DNA of 7,591 nt from JBOGGN01 sp050744165 (GTDB lineage: Bacteria > Actinomycetota > Acidimicrobiia > Acidimicrobiales > Palsa-688). The position numbers were made by a program, and so were the translations under genes. The notes under the pieces are model-generated. The model had not been told where the DNA came from. It made no database searches and was given only the letters and a program-made list of their open reading frames with translations. Where the stretch lies: contig JBOGGN010000400.1 in assembly GCA_050744165.1 (NCBI GenBank), positions 1-7,591 of the forward strand. The letters run 5' to 3'. Positions 1 through 5,780 of the stretch are shown piece after piece; within the stretch, counting starts at the first letter, position 1; every line of letters begins with the position of its first letter.

Positions 1-2
1 AC

Positions 3-194
3 CTTGTGCGCCAGCTGGGCCTGGAGTTTCCAACATCGCGCGTTGCGGCTTCTCCGGGAGCGGCCGTCGCACCGAGCCCATTCTGGTGGCCAGGGGCGGC
101 GGGTGCGACCGGTGCGGCGGGTGCGCCTGGGGGCGGCGTCGGCGCGGTGCGCGGGCGCTATCTCTGGCTCCGAGGACTCGGGCGCGGTCGGTAG
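3..194 (+). CDS. C-terminal end of an unrecognised protein (5' end outside window)
   Basis: I do not recognise this protein. The frame is open from the window edge to a TAG stop at 192-194 and gives 63 residues. It begins LVRQLGLEFPTSRV, becomes Ala/Gly/Pro-rich in the middle (GAAGATGAAGAPGGG) and ends in a short basic tail (RGLGRGR). I prefer this frame over the other two forward frames across 1-194 because its residue use is protein-like, whereas the frame used further downstream gives a Cys/Arg/Trp-rich string here. The Gly/Ala-rich end suggests a flexible C-terminus and not a folded domain. The next gene starts within or just after this tail, so the two may be cotranscribed. An alternative is that this is the front part of one gene whose frame has been broken, since coding character seems to move to another frame after 200. 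Confidence is moderate that it is coding; no function is offered. Confidence 0.45.
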   Translation, partial: LVRQLGLEFPTSRVAASPGAAVAPSPFWWPGAAGATGAAGAPGGGVGAVRGRYLWLRGLGRGR

Positions 195-204
195 TCGCGG
201 GGTT

Positions 205-240
205 GCTGATCCTCGCGGGGCGGCTGATCCTCGCGGGGCG
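205..240 (+). repeat. 18-bp direct tandem repeat, two copies
   Basis: Two identical, adjacent 18-base copies (gctgatcctcgcggggcg) occupy 205-222 and 223-240. Eighteen is a multiple of three, so duplication keeps any frame open. In the frame that is coding downstream the unit reads ADPRGA twice. In the next frame it reads LILAGR twice, and that frame has the higher G/C content at third codon positions here. The repeat lies where it is unclear which frame is translated. Confidence 0.85.
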
Positions 241-285
241 CCTGGCCGGGTTGCGCTGGCCGACCGTCGTGTCCCCAACCAGCTG

Positions 286-375
286 GTGGCGCCGGAGGGC
301 GTCGCGCCCGAGGACGTGGCGCCCGAGGATGTGGCGCCGGAGGACGTGGCGCCCGAGGACGTGGGGCCGGAGGGC
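286..375 (+). repeat. Six tandem 15-bp units coding for VAPE[D/G]
   Basis: Six 15-base units start at 286, 301, 316, 331, 346 and 361. They encode VAPEG, VAPED four times, and VGPEG. Units differ almost only at third codon positions (gtg/gtc, ccg/ccc, gac/gat) plus Asp/Gly swaps at the last residue. This pattern suggests selection on the protein and supports this reading frame. A pentapeptide of this kind would form an extended, acidic, proline-spaced linker. Confidence 0.9.
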
Positions 376-813
376 ATGGCGTCGGTCGTCCCGGCACCGT
401 CTGTCCCGGCGTCGGTGCTGGGGTGGGCGGCCTTCGCCATCATCTCCACGCTCGTGCTCGAAGACACCGTCCTCATCGGCTGTACTTGGCGGCCCGACCC
501 CGAGTTCGCGGACCTCGACAGTGGGGGCGCGGGCGGGGGCAGGGGTGCCGGCGGCGGCCTGGGTGCGTGCGACAGCGGGGGCGCGGGCGGCGGCCGAGGT
601 ATCGGCGACGGCATGGGCGCCGGATCGTCGGAGAGCGCCACTTTCGTGCTGCTGCTGGGCCAGGACGAGCGCGCCGCCCAGGCGTACGACCTGCTCGAAA
701 CGTGGCGCCGTGGCGAGGACGTGCTGCGGCTGCGACCGGCCCCGGTGTCCGGGGCCGTCGAGGTCTACGACAGCCAGTCCCGGGCATTGCGGGCCGGGCT
801 CCTGGCCGCCTGA
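286..813 (+). CDS. Unrecognised repeat-rich protein with one hydrophobic segment; start uncertain
   Basis: I do not recognise this protein. The supported part is 175 residues, ending at TGA 811-813. In order it shows: five VAPE[D/G] pentapeptides followed by VGPEG (residues 1-30), a Pro/Val linker, one hydrophobic stretch (about 43-65, starting SVLGWAAFAIIS), a Gly-rich region with DSGGAGGGRG occurring twice 54 bases apart, and a more regular, probably helical C-terminal segment (LLLGQDERAAQAYDLLETW onward). The frame is open upstream to the window edge. A GTG at 103 with AGGGG at 92-96 is the best-placed alternative start, but it would overlap the preceding gene by about 90 bases. I give 286 as the first codon where coding character is convincing; it is not a demonstrated start. 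An ATG at 376 has purines (GGAGGG) directly before it, too close for a normal ribosome site. A single-pass membrane protein with a repeat-rich extension is one reading. Confidence 0.45.
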   Translation: MAPEGVAPEDVAPEDVAPEDVAPEDVGPEGMASVVPAPSVPASVLGWAAFAIISTLVLEDTVLIGCTWRPDPEFADLDSGGAGGGRGAGGGLGACDSGGAGGGRGIGDGMGAGSSESATFVLLLGQDERAAQAYDLLETWRRGEDVLRLRPAPVSGAVEVYDSQSRALRAGLLAA

Positions 814-823
814 CAAGGCGGCC
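804..823 (+). terminator. GC-rich hairpin over the stop codon of the upstream gene
   Basis: A perfect 7-bp inverted repeat, ggccgcc (804-810) and ggcggcc (817-823), flanks a six-base loop containing the TGA stop of the preceding gene. There is no T-run after it (the sequence continues attgagg). It would therefore be a non-canonical terminator of the kind proposed for high-GC bacteria, or a 3'-end stabiliser. It sits about 110 bases before the next gene. Confidence 0.45.
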
Positions 824-931
824 ATTGAGGGAGCCGACGAACGCTGTCGATCCCCTTCCGGCCTCGGCCTGCCGACTGAAGTCACCTGTGGACGATCACC
901 CGCCCTAACTCCGATCTCCTAGGGTCGGGCC

Positions 932-1720
932 GTGCCAACCCGGTCCAGCCCGCTGCAGTCCTGGTTGACGACCCGAGGCGCGCTGCGCGTACCCCAGGTG
1001 ACGGCGACCTTCTGGATCATCAAGGGTTTGTCCACCGCCATGGGCGAGTCCACGTCCGACTACTTGGTCCACGCCATGGCCCCCGAACTGGCGGTGGTGC
1101 TGGGCTTCGTGGCCTTCGCTCTGGCCCTGGTCCTGCAGTTCAAGATGGCCCGCTACGTGGCGGTCACCTACTGGCTCGCAGTGGTGATGGTCGGCACCTT
1201 CGGCACCATGGCCGCCGATGTCCTCCATGTCGGCCTCGGGGTCCCCTACGCCGCCTCCACGGTCTTCTACGCCGTGGTCCTGGCGGCGGTGTTCGTGGTC
1301 TGGCAGCGCGTCGAGGGAACGATGTCCATCCACAGCATCGACACGCCCCGCCGGGAGGCGTTCTACTGGGCCGCGGTGGTCTCCACCTTCGCCATGGGCA
1401 CCGCCATCGGCGACCTCACCGCCGGTCCCCTCCATCTCGGGTACTTCACTTCGGCCGCTCTGTTCGCCGTCATCATCGCCATCCCCGCCTTGGGGTTCCG
1501 AATCCTGCGCTGGAACGCGGTCTTGTCGTTCTGGTTCGCCTACGTGGTCACCCGCCCGCTCGGGGCGTCAGTCGCCGACGGCCTCGGCAAGGCCAAGAAC
1601 CTGAGCGGGCTCGGCCTCGGCGACATCTTCGTGATGGTGGTTTTCGGGGGCCTGATCGCGCTTATGGTCGCCTACCTGACGGTGACCAAGAGCGACGTTC
1701 AGCGGTCCGACACCAGCTGA
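932..1720 (+). CDS. Multi-pass membrane protein, DUF347/COG4705 family
   Basis: A 262-residue integral membrane protein of unknown biochemical function. The N-terminal motif PQVTATFWIIKGLSTAMGES and the general layout match the DUF347 (COG4705, membrane-anchored) family as I know it. Four internal repeats are visible, each beginning with an aromatic-Trp pair and containing Gly-x4-Asp: FW at 27-28 with G38/D43, YW at 80-81 with G91/D96, YW at 145-146 with G156/D161, and FW at 200-201 with G211/D216. Hydrophobic segments between and within the repeats suggest about seven or eight membrane helices. The loop at 124-141 (QRVEGTMSIHSIDTPRRE) is hydrophilic. The start is GTG at 932, preceded by AGGG at 921-924. 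The downstream ABC genes lie on the same strand about 300 bases away, so a shared operon is not indicated. The conserved Asp in each repeat could line a polar path, but that is inference. Family assignment is fairly sure; no substrate is known. Confidence 0.88.
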   Translation: MPTRSSPLQSWLTTRGALRVPQVTATFWIIKGLSTAMGESTSDYLVHAMAPELAVVLGFVAFALALVLQFKMARYVAVTYWLAVVMVGTFGTMAADVLHVGLGVPYAASTVFYAVVLAAVFVVWQRVEGTMSIHSIDTPRREAFYWAAVVSTFAMGTAIGDLTAGPLHLGYFTSAALFAVIIAIPALGFRILRWNAVLSFWFAYVVTRPLGASVADGLGKAKNLSGLGLGDIFVMVVFGGLIALMVAYLTVTKSDVQRSDTS

Positions 1721-1753
1721 GCGCGCTGGGCGCATTGGGGTCCCGGAACCAGC

Positions 1754-1772
1754 CAGCGGCCACAACCCGCTG
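1754..1772 (+). terminator. Possible hairpin terminator after the DUF347 gene
   Basis: The 6-bp inverted repeat cagcgg (1754-1759) and ccgctg (1767-1772) with a seven-base loop lies 34 bases after the stop of the membrane protein gene. No T-run follows, so it is a weak candidate. Confidence 0.25.
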
Positions 1773-1824
1773 AGGTCGCCGGCTGACGGCCCGTCTGAGG
1801 AGCACACCGTCCTCGCGGCGTCAT

Positions 1825-1899
1825 CCCGCAGGTCCGAGGCATCCCGCCCTCGGGAGCGGGGTCATCCTCAGGTCCGAGGCATCCCCCCTCGGGATGAGG
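1825..1899. repeat. Two tandem hairpins with compensating base changes
   Basis: Two similar units lie end to end. Each has an identical inner stem ccgagg/cctcgg: 1834-1839 with 1848-1853, and 1874-1879 with 1887-1892, closing loops of 8 and 7 bases. Each also has an outer stem that differs between copies but stays paired: cccgc (1825-1829) with gcggg (1856-1860), and cctca (1866-1870) with tgagg (1895-1899). Three of the five outer pairs differ between the units and remain complementary, which argues that the folded form is kept and not just the sequence. The internal loops (aggt or ggt on one side, ga on the other) are also shared. The element is upstream of the leader frame and ABC operon. 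It could be a structured part of that mRNA, a REP-like palindrome pair, or a terminator for the upstream gene. Function unknown. Confidence 0.7.
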
Positions 1900-1936
1900 C
1901 CAGATCGGTCCTTGCGCCGGACGACACCGAATCCGT

Positions 1937-1941
1937 GGAGG
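1937..1941 (+). promoter_or_regulatory. Shine-Dalgarno site of the leader open frame
   Basis: GGAGG lies six bases before the ATG at 1948, an ideal arrangement. The ATPase start at 2022 has only C-rich sequence in front of it and no comparable site, so ribosomes probably enter here, or at the second purine run AGAAGGGA (1972-1979) ahead of the in-frame ATG at 1987. Confidence 0.55.
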
Positions 1942-1947
1942 CGCACG

Positions 1948-2025
1948 ATGGGCGGCGTCCTGCCCCTATCCAGAAGGGAACGCCCAATGGCCCTCTCCCC
2001 ATCCCTCACCCCCACCCGGCCATGA
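1948..2025 (+). CDS. Short leader open frame coupled to the ABC ATPase start
   Basis: An ATG at 1948 with a good ribosome site opens a 25-codon frame that stops at TGA 2023-2025, overlapping the ATG (2022-2024) of the ATPase gene. The peptide starts MGGVLPLSRRERP and continues from an internal Met (codon at 1987) as MALSPSLTPTRP. That internal ATG has its own purine-rich site (AGAAGGGA, 1972-1979), so a 12-codon version is equally possible. The peptide is basic at first, then Ser/Thr/Pro-rich, and has no membrane segment. Codons cta (1966) and aga-agg (1972-1977) should be rare in such a GC-rich genome, although the latter also forms the internal Shine-Dalgarno run. The layout suggests a leader whose translation feeds ribosomes into the ATPase gene by termination-reinitiation. 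Whether the peptide matters, or only its translation, cannot be told. It could also be a chance frame. Confidence 0.4.
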   Translation: MGGVLPLSRRERPMALSPSLTPTRP

Positions 2026-2792
2026 CCGTCCTGGAGCTGCGAGGAGTCAGCAAGACCTACGGCGAGGGGCCCAACCGGGTCCACGCCTTGAGGGAGGTCG
2101 ACTTGAGCGTTGAGTCCGGCGTGCTGGTCGCCGTCATGGGACCGAGCGGGTCGGGCAAGAGCACCCTGCTGGCGATCGCCGGAAGCCTGGAGGACCCATC
2201 GGCCGGGCAGGTCCTCGTAGGCGGAGCGCCCCTCTCCAAGATGTCCCGAAACGCCAAAGCACGCTTGCGGCGGCGCTCCATCGGCTTTGTCTTCCAGGAC
2301 TTCAACCTGCTGGCCGGCCTGACGGCAGTCGAGAACGTGTCGCTGCCACTGGAGCTCGACGGCGTCCGGGCCGGCCGGGCGCTATCCATCGGCCGCGCCG
2401 CCCTCGAGCAGCTAGGCCTCGACGACAAGGCCAACCGCTACCCCGATCAGCTGTCGGGAGGCGAGCGCCAGCGGGTGTCCATCGCCCGCGCCGTGGTCGG
2501 CAAGCGCAGCCTGCTGCTCGCCGACGAGCCGTCCGGAGCCCTCGACTCTGCGAATGGTGAGGTGGTGATGCGACTCATGCTGGCGGCCTGCCACCGCGGC
2601 GTGGCCGCGGTGATGGTCACCCACGACGCCCACCTGGCGTCGTGGGCCGACCGGGTGGTGATGCTGAAGGACGGCGGGCTGGTCGAGCGGGCGCCGGGGT
2701 CGACGGCGCCGGTCATGAGCGGCCAAGGCGCCGCCACGGCTGGCGCCCCCACGACCGGCAGCGATGCCGGGCGCCCCTGGGACCGGCCATGA
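2022..2792 (+). CDS. ABC transporter ATP-binding protein (MacB/LolD-like)
   Basis: A 256-residue cytoplasmic ATPase subunit that would power the permease encoded next. All nucleotide-binding motifs are intact: Walker A GPSGSGKST (40-48), Q-loop Gln92 in VFQDFNLL, signature LSGGERQR (144-151), Walker B LLLADEP with catalytic Glu169, D-loop SGALD (171-175) and switch His201. The QDFNLL and ADEPSGALD wording is typical of the MacB/LolD/FtsE group, which works with FtsX-type permeases in efflux, lipoprotein release or envelope remodelling. I place the start at ATG 2022 because the domain begins directly there (MTVLELRGVSKTYGEG). The frame is open to a GTG at 1935, but that would add a Pro/His-rich stretch unlike the family. 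The last 30 or so residues (from about 225) are low-complexity Ala/Gly/Thr and lie outside the usual domain. The stop overlaps the permease start (ATGA), so translation is probably coupled. Confidence 0.95.
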   Translation: MTVLELRGVSKTYGEGPNRVHALREVDLSVESGVLVAVMGPSGSGKSTLLAIAGSLEDPSAGQVLVGGAPLSKMSRNAKARLRRRSIGFVFQDFNLLAGLTAVENVSLPLELDGVRAGRALSIGRAALEQLGLDDKANRYPDQLSGGERQRVSIARAVVGKRSLLLADEPSGALDSANGEVVMRLMLAACHRGVAAVMVTHDAHLASWADRVVMLKDGGLVERAPGSTAPVMSGQGAATAGAPTTGSDAGRPWDRP

Positions 2793-5425
2793 GCCCAGCC
2801 CGCTTGAACCCCTCTCGCATGAAGCCCACCGAGGGCAACCCGACCGGAGACGCCGCCACCGGCGCCGGCAACCCAGGGGACCCCAAGGCCGCTGCTTCGG
2901 GGTCCCCGTGGGAAGCGCCAGCCGGGACCGAGGCTGCCGACGGCGGTCGAAGCAGCCAGCGCAACAAGCACACCGAGCGCAGCCGGGGCTCGGGCGGGAC
3001 AGCCGCCCGCCGCGCCATGGTCCGCTGGTCATGGCGGTTGTTCCGTCGTGAGTGGCGCCAGCAGCTGCTCGTCCTCGGCATGATTTCGGTAGCCGTGGCC
3101 GCCACCATCGTGGGCGCCGGGATCGCCACCAACACGCCCCCGCCGACCAACGCGGGCTTCGGGACGGCCAACAACCTGCTCACCCTGCCCGGCAACGACC
3201 TCACCCTGCGAGCCGACCTGGCGGGCCTGACCCGAGCCTTCGGCACCATCGACGTGATCGAAAACCAGACCATCGCCACCGGGTTGGCCGGTGGCGCCGA
3301 CCTGCGGTCGCAGGACCCCAACGGGGCCTTCGGGCGCCCGATGCTGCGGCTGCTATCGGGGAGCCTGCCCCAAACCGCCAACGAGGTCGACGTCACCAAG
3401 CAGCTGGCGTCCACGCTGGACCTGCACCTGGGCGGCACGTGGACCGCCGCCGGGCGCACGTGGCAGCTGGTCGGCCTGGTCGAAAACCCGCAGAATCTGC
3501 TCGACAACTTCGCCCTGGTCGCCCCCGGCCAGCTGGCTGCGCCGAGCCAGGTCACGGTGCTCTTCCGCGCCACGGGTGACCAGGTCACCAGCTACGCCTT
3601 CCCCGCCGGCGCCTCCCCGGTGAGCCCCTCGCACGGCGGCGGGCTGAGCCCGGCATTCATCGTCCTCGCCATCGCCATCGTTTCGCTCATCTTCATCGGC
3701 CTGGTCGCCAGCGCCAGCTTCGCGGTGCTGGCCCAGCGGCGGCTGCGCTCGCTCGGCATGGTGTCGTCCCTGGGCGCCACCGACCGCAACGTGCGGCTGG
3801 TCATGGTCGCCAGCGGCGCCGTGGTCGGGGTGGTGGCCACTGCCATAGGCGCCGCCGTCGGCTTGGCCGCGTGGGTGGCCTACGTCCCCCGGCTGTCGGC
3901 GGGTGCCCACCACCGGATCACCTGGACGGAGTTGCCGTGGTGGCTGGTCGCCACCGGCATGGCGCTGGCGGTGGTCACGTCGATCCTGGCGTCGCGACGC
4001 CCCGCCCGAGCCATCTCCCGGGTGCCGGTGGTGTCGGCGCTGTCGGGGCGGCCGGCGCCTCCGAAGCCCCTGCACCGCTCCGCGATCCCCGGCATCGTGC
4101 TGATGGCCGGCGGCTTCTCCCTGCTGATCGCCTCGGGTGGTTGGAGCGGGGGCAACGCCGGCGAGGGCCTGCTCGGGTTGCTGGCGGTCGCCATCGGGGT
4201 CCTCTTGCTCACCCCGGTGGCGCTGTCGCTCCTGGGCGTGGTGGCCCGGCGGGTCCCGGTGGCGGGCCGCATCGCCCTTCGGGACCTGGCCCGGTACCGG
4301 GCCCGTTCGGGCGCCGCTCTGGCTGCCACCAGCTTCGCGGTGTTCATGGCGGTGGTAACCGCCCTGGTGGCGACCGGCCGCTACGCCGACCCGGTCGACT
4401 ATTTCGCCCCCAACCTGCCGTCCGACCAGCTGATCGTGTCGGCCCCGCCGATCGGCTTCCCGGGATCCGGCGCCGCATCCGCCCACCCCGGCAAGGGCGG
4501 GGGCCAGCCCCTGGCGACTTCCGCCTCCCCGGCGGCCCTGGCGAACGGCGCTCATCAGATCGCGGCATCGCTCGGAACCAGCCGCACCGTCGAGCTGGAG
4601 TCGGCTCCGGTGGATCTCAGCCACAAGGTGGGCACCCAGGAGTTCGACAGCGTGGGCCAGATCTACCTGGCGACCCCGGCGGTGCTGGAGCACTACGGCA
4701 TCGACCCGGCCTCGATCGCCAGCGACACCCTGCTGGTGACGTCGCGCCCGGCACTTGCGAGCACGTCCCACCTGGCCCTCGGTCTCAACGTTGGTCCTGG
4801 CGGTGGGCCGGGCGCCATCGCCGATCCCAAGATCCAGACCTTCCACCAGCTGCCGACCGATAGCTCCGACCCCAACCTGCTGATCACCGAGGCCGGTGCC
4901 CAGCGACTCGGCATCCAGAGCTTTAACGACGTGTGGCTGGTCGAAGCCGGCCACGGGTTGACAGCCCAACAGGTCAACGCCTCCCGGACCATTGCGGCCG
5001 GTTCCGGCCTCGCCATCGAGACCAAGAACGACAACCCGTCCCTGGCCCAGTTGCGCAATTGGGCGACCGCGGCCGGTGTGCTCATCGCGCTTGGGGTGCT
5101 CGCGATGACGGTCGGCTTGATCCGCAGCGAAACCGCCGGCGACCTGCGCACCCTCGCCGCCACCGGGGCCAGCAGCCGCACCCGCCGCGCCATCACCGCG
5201 ACCACGGCTGGCGCCTTGGCCCTCTTGGCCGGGGTGCTCGGCACCGCAGCCGCCTACGTGGCGGTGGTCGCCTTCTTCTGGAGCCAGCTCGCCGAGCGAA
5301 TGAGCCATGCCCCGGCGCTCGACCTGGTGGCGATCCTGATCGGCCTACCGGTTGTGGCGGCCGCCGGCGGTTGGCTGTTCGCCGGCCGCCAGCCTCCGGC
5401 CTTGGCCCGCCGGCCAGTCGAATAA
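2789..5425 (+). CDS. ABC transporter permease with FtsX domains (MacB/YtrF-like, ten membrane helices)
   Basis: An 878-residue membrane subunit partnering the ATPase just upstream. Reading along it: a hydrophilic low-complexity N-terminus (1-76); a first helix (about 93-115) after the basic RLFRREWRQQ; an extracytoplasmic domain (116-287) with a MacB-periplasmic-type stretch (RLLSGSLPQTANEVDVTKQL); a first FtsX-type block with helices near 289-312, 337-361 and 382-402, including the coupling-helix-like SLGATDRNVR; helices near 431-449, 459-484 and 508-528; a second extracytoplasmic domain (529-758); and a C-terminal FtsX-type block with helices near 759-781, 803-828 and 844-865. That totals ten, the layout of single-chain permeases with two FtsX units. 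In this class ATP hydrolysis typically moves the outer domains and need not pump solute across the membrane. The start at ATG 2789 is chosen for its ATGA overlap; an ATG at residue 77 (3017) would give a conventional short N-terminus. Substrate unknown. Confidence 0.93.
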   Translation: MSPARLNPSRMKPTEGNPTGDAATGAGNPGDPKAAASGSPWEAPAGTEAADGGRSSQRNKHTERSRGSGGTAARRAMVRWSWRLFRREWRQQLLVLGMISVAVAATIVGAGIATNTPPPTNAGFGTANNLLTLPGNDLTLRADLAGLTRAFGTIDVIENQTIATGLAGGADLRSQDPNGAFGRPMLRLLSGSLPQTANEVDVTKQLASTLDLHLGGTWTAAGRTWQLVGLVENPQNLLDNFALVAPGQLAAPSQVTVLFRATGDQVTSYAFPAGASPVSPSHGGGLSPAFIVLAIAIVSLIFIGLVASASFAVLAQRRLRSLGMVSSLGATDRNVRLVMVASGAVVGVVATAIGAAVGLAAWVAYVPRLSAGAHHRITWTELPWWLVATGMALAVVTSILASRRPARAISRVPVVSALSGRPAPPKPLHRSAIPGIVLMAGGFSLLIASGGWSGGNAGEGLLGLLAVAIGVLLLTPVALSLLGVVARRVPVAGRIALRDLARYRARSGAALAATSFAVFMAVVTALVATGRYADPVDYFAPNLPSDQLIVSAPPIGFPGSGAASAHPGKGGGQPLATSASPAALANGAHQIAASLGTSRTVELESAPVDLSHKVGTQEFDSVGQIYLATPAVLEHYGIDPASIASDTLLVTSRPALASTSHLALGLNVGPGGGPGAIADPKIQTFHQLPTDSSDPNLLITEAGAQRLGIQSFNDVWLVEAGHGLTAQQVNASRTIAAGSGLAIETKNDNPSLAQLRNWATAAGVLIALGVLAMTVGLIRSETAGDLRTLAATGASSRTRRAITATTAGALALLAGVLGTAAAYVAVVAFFWSQLAERMSHAPALDLVAILIGLPVVAAAGGWLFAGRQPPALARRPVE

Positions 5426-5780
5426 TTGCCAAACAAGGCACTGGACATCCCTCTCCGGGGCGCTGGCGAGAGGACGTGGCATTTTCCCAGAAGGTTTTAG
5501 AACGAGAACGGGTGCCCACGCTGTTGGGTACAAAGGCATCGGGAAAATGCCTCGCCAACGCGTACAGGGGACGGCCGCCCGTGAGGAGCCCGGCGTAGCG
5601 GCAGATTGTTGACCACTCCGGCGTGGCCGCAGCCGGTCAGGACCACTCCCACCACGTACCTGTCGCCGCCCCCGGAACGCCGCCTTGGCACATGCCCTGA
5701 TCACGCCCGAGCGACGGGGGAGGCGCTCGCCCCACCGAAAGCCGCCCCGGTGACGCCTGAGCGCGTGAACTGGCTAAGGC
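5426..5780. other. Non-coding stretch between convergent genes
   Basis: I see no convincing gene in these 355 bases. The left half (to about 5560) is clearly less GC-rich than its surroundings and holds the inverted-repeat element described separately. The right half is GC-rich, with a nine-base direct repeat gaccactcc at 5611-5619 and 5641-5649. It also has a 6-bp inverted repeat ctgagc (5757-5762) with gctcag (5779-5784) that overlaps the end of the minus-strand lipoprotein gene and could help end its transcript. Since genes converge here, terminators for both sides are expected. Confidence 0.6.
5465..5556. other. Structured inverted-repeat element with nested hairpin
   Basis: A perfect 11-bp inverted repeat, ggcattttccc (5478-5488) and gggaaaatgcc (5541-5551), encloses 52 bases. 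An outer pair, ggcgag (5465-5470) and ctcgcc (5551-5556), extends the stem across a bulge on the left side. Inside, gtgccca (5512-5518) pairs with tgggtac (5525-5531), with one G-T pair, around a six-base loop. The left interior has a six-base tandem repeat, agaacg twice (5499-5510). By my count 5478-5551 is about 53% GC against roughly 70% around it. The element starts 40 bases after the permease stop. It could be a shared terminator, a processed 3' RNA, a small RNA gene on either strand or a protein-binding site. I do not recognise it as a known RNA family. Confidence 0.6.

Noticed and set aside
4..285. The frame of the repeat-rich gene extended up to the window edge as a single protein
   Set aside because: The translation over 4-194 is Cys/Arg/Trp-rich and unlike a natural protein, while another frame there looks coding. 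A start somewhere after about 100 is more likely.
1935..2021. GTG at 1935 as the start of the ATPase
   Set aside because: It lacks a ribosome site in front and adds a Pro/His-rich stretch before the domain, which begins exactly at ATG 2022. The nearby GGAGG serves the leader ATG instead.
3353..5308. 651-codon open frame on the minus strand opposite the permease
   Set aside because: It is a by-product of high GC content opposite a gene with intact FtsX-type domains. Its translation is a His/Gln/Gly/Arg-rich low-complexity string.
5478..5551. The inverted repeat read as a complete miniature transposable element
   Set aside because: The ends are inverted repeats, but no target-site duplication flanks them (left acgt, right tcgc).
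5611..5649. Nine-base direct repeat gaccactcc as an operator
   Set aside because: Two short copies 30 bases apart between convergent gene ends, with no promoter nearby, are not enough to support a regulatory site.
5708..5729. Inverted repeat cgagcg...cgctcg as a terminator
   Set aside because: The stem is short with a ten-base loop and no T-run; this is expected by chance in such GC-rich DNA.
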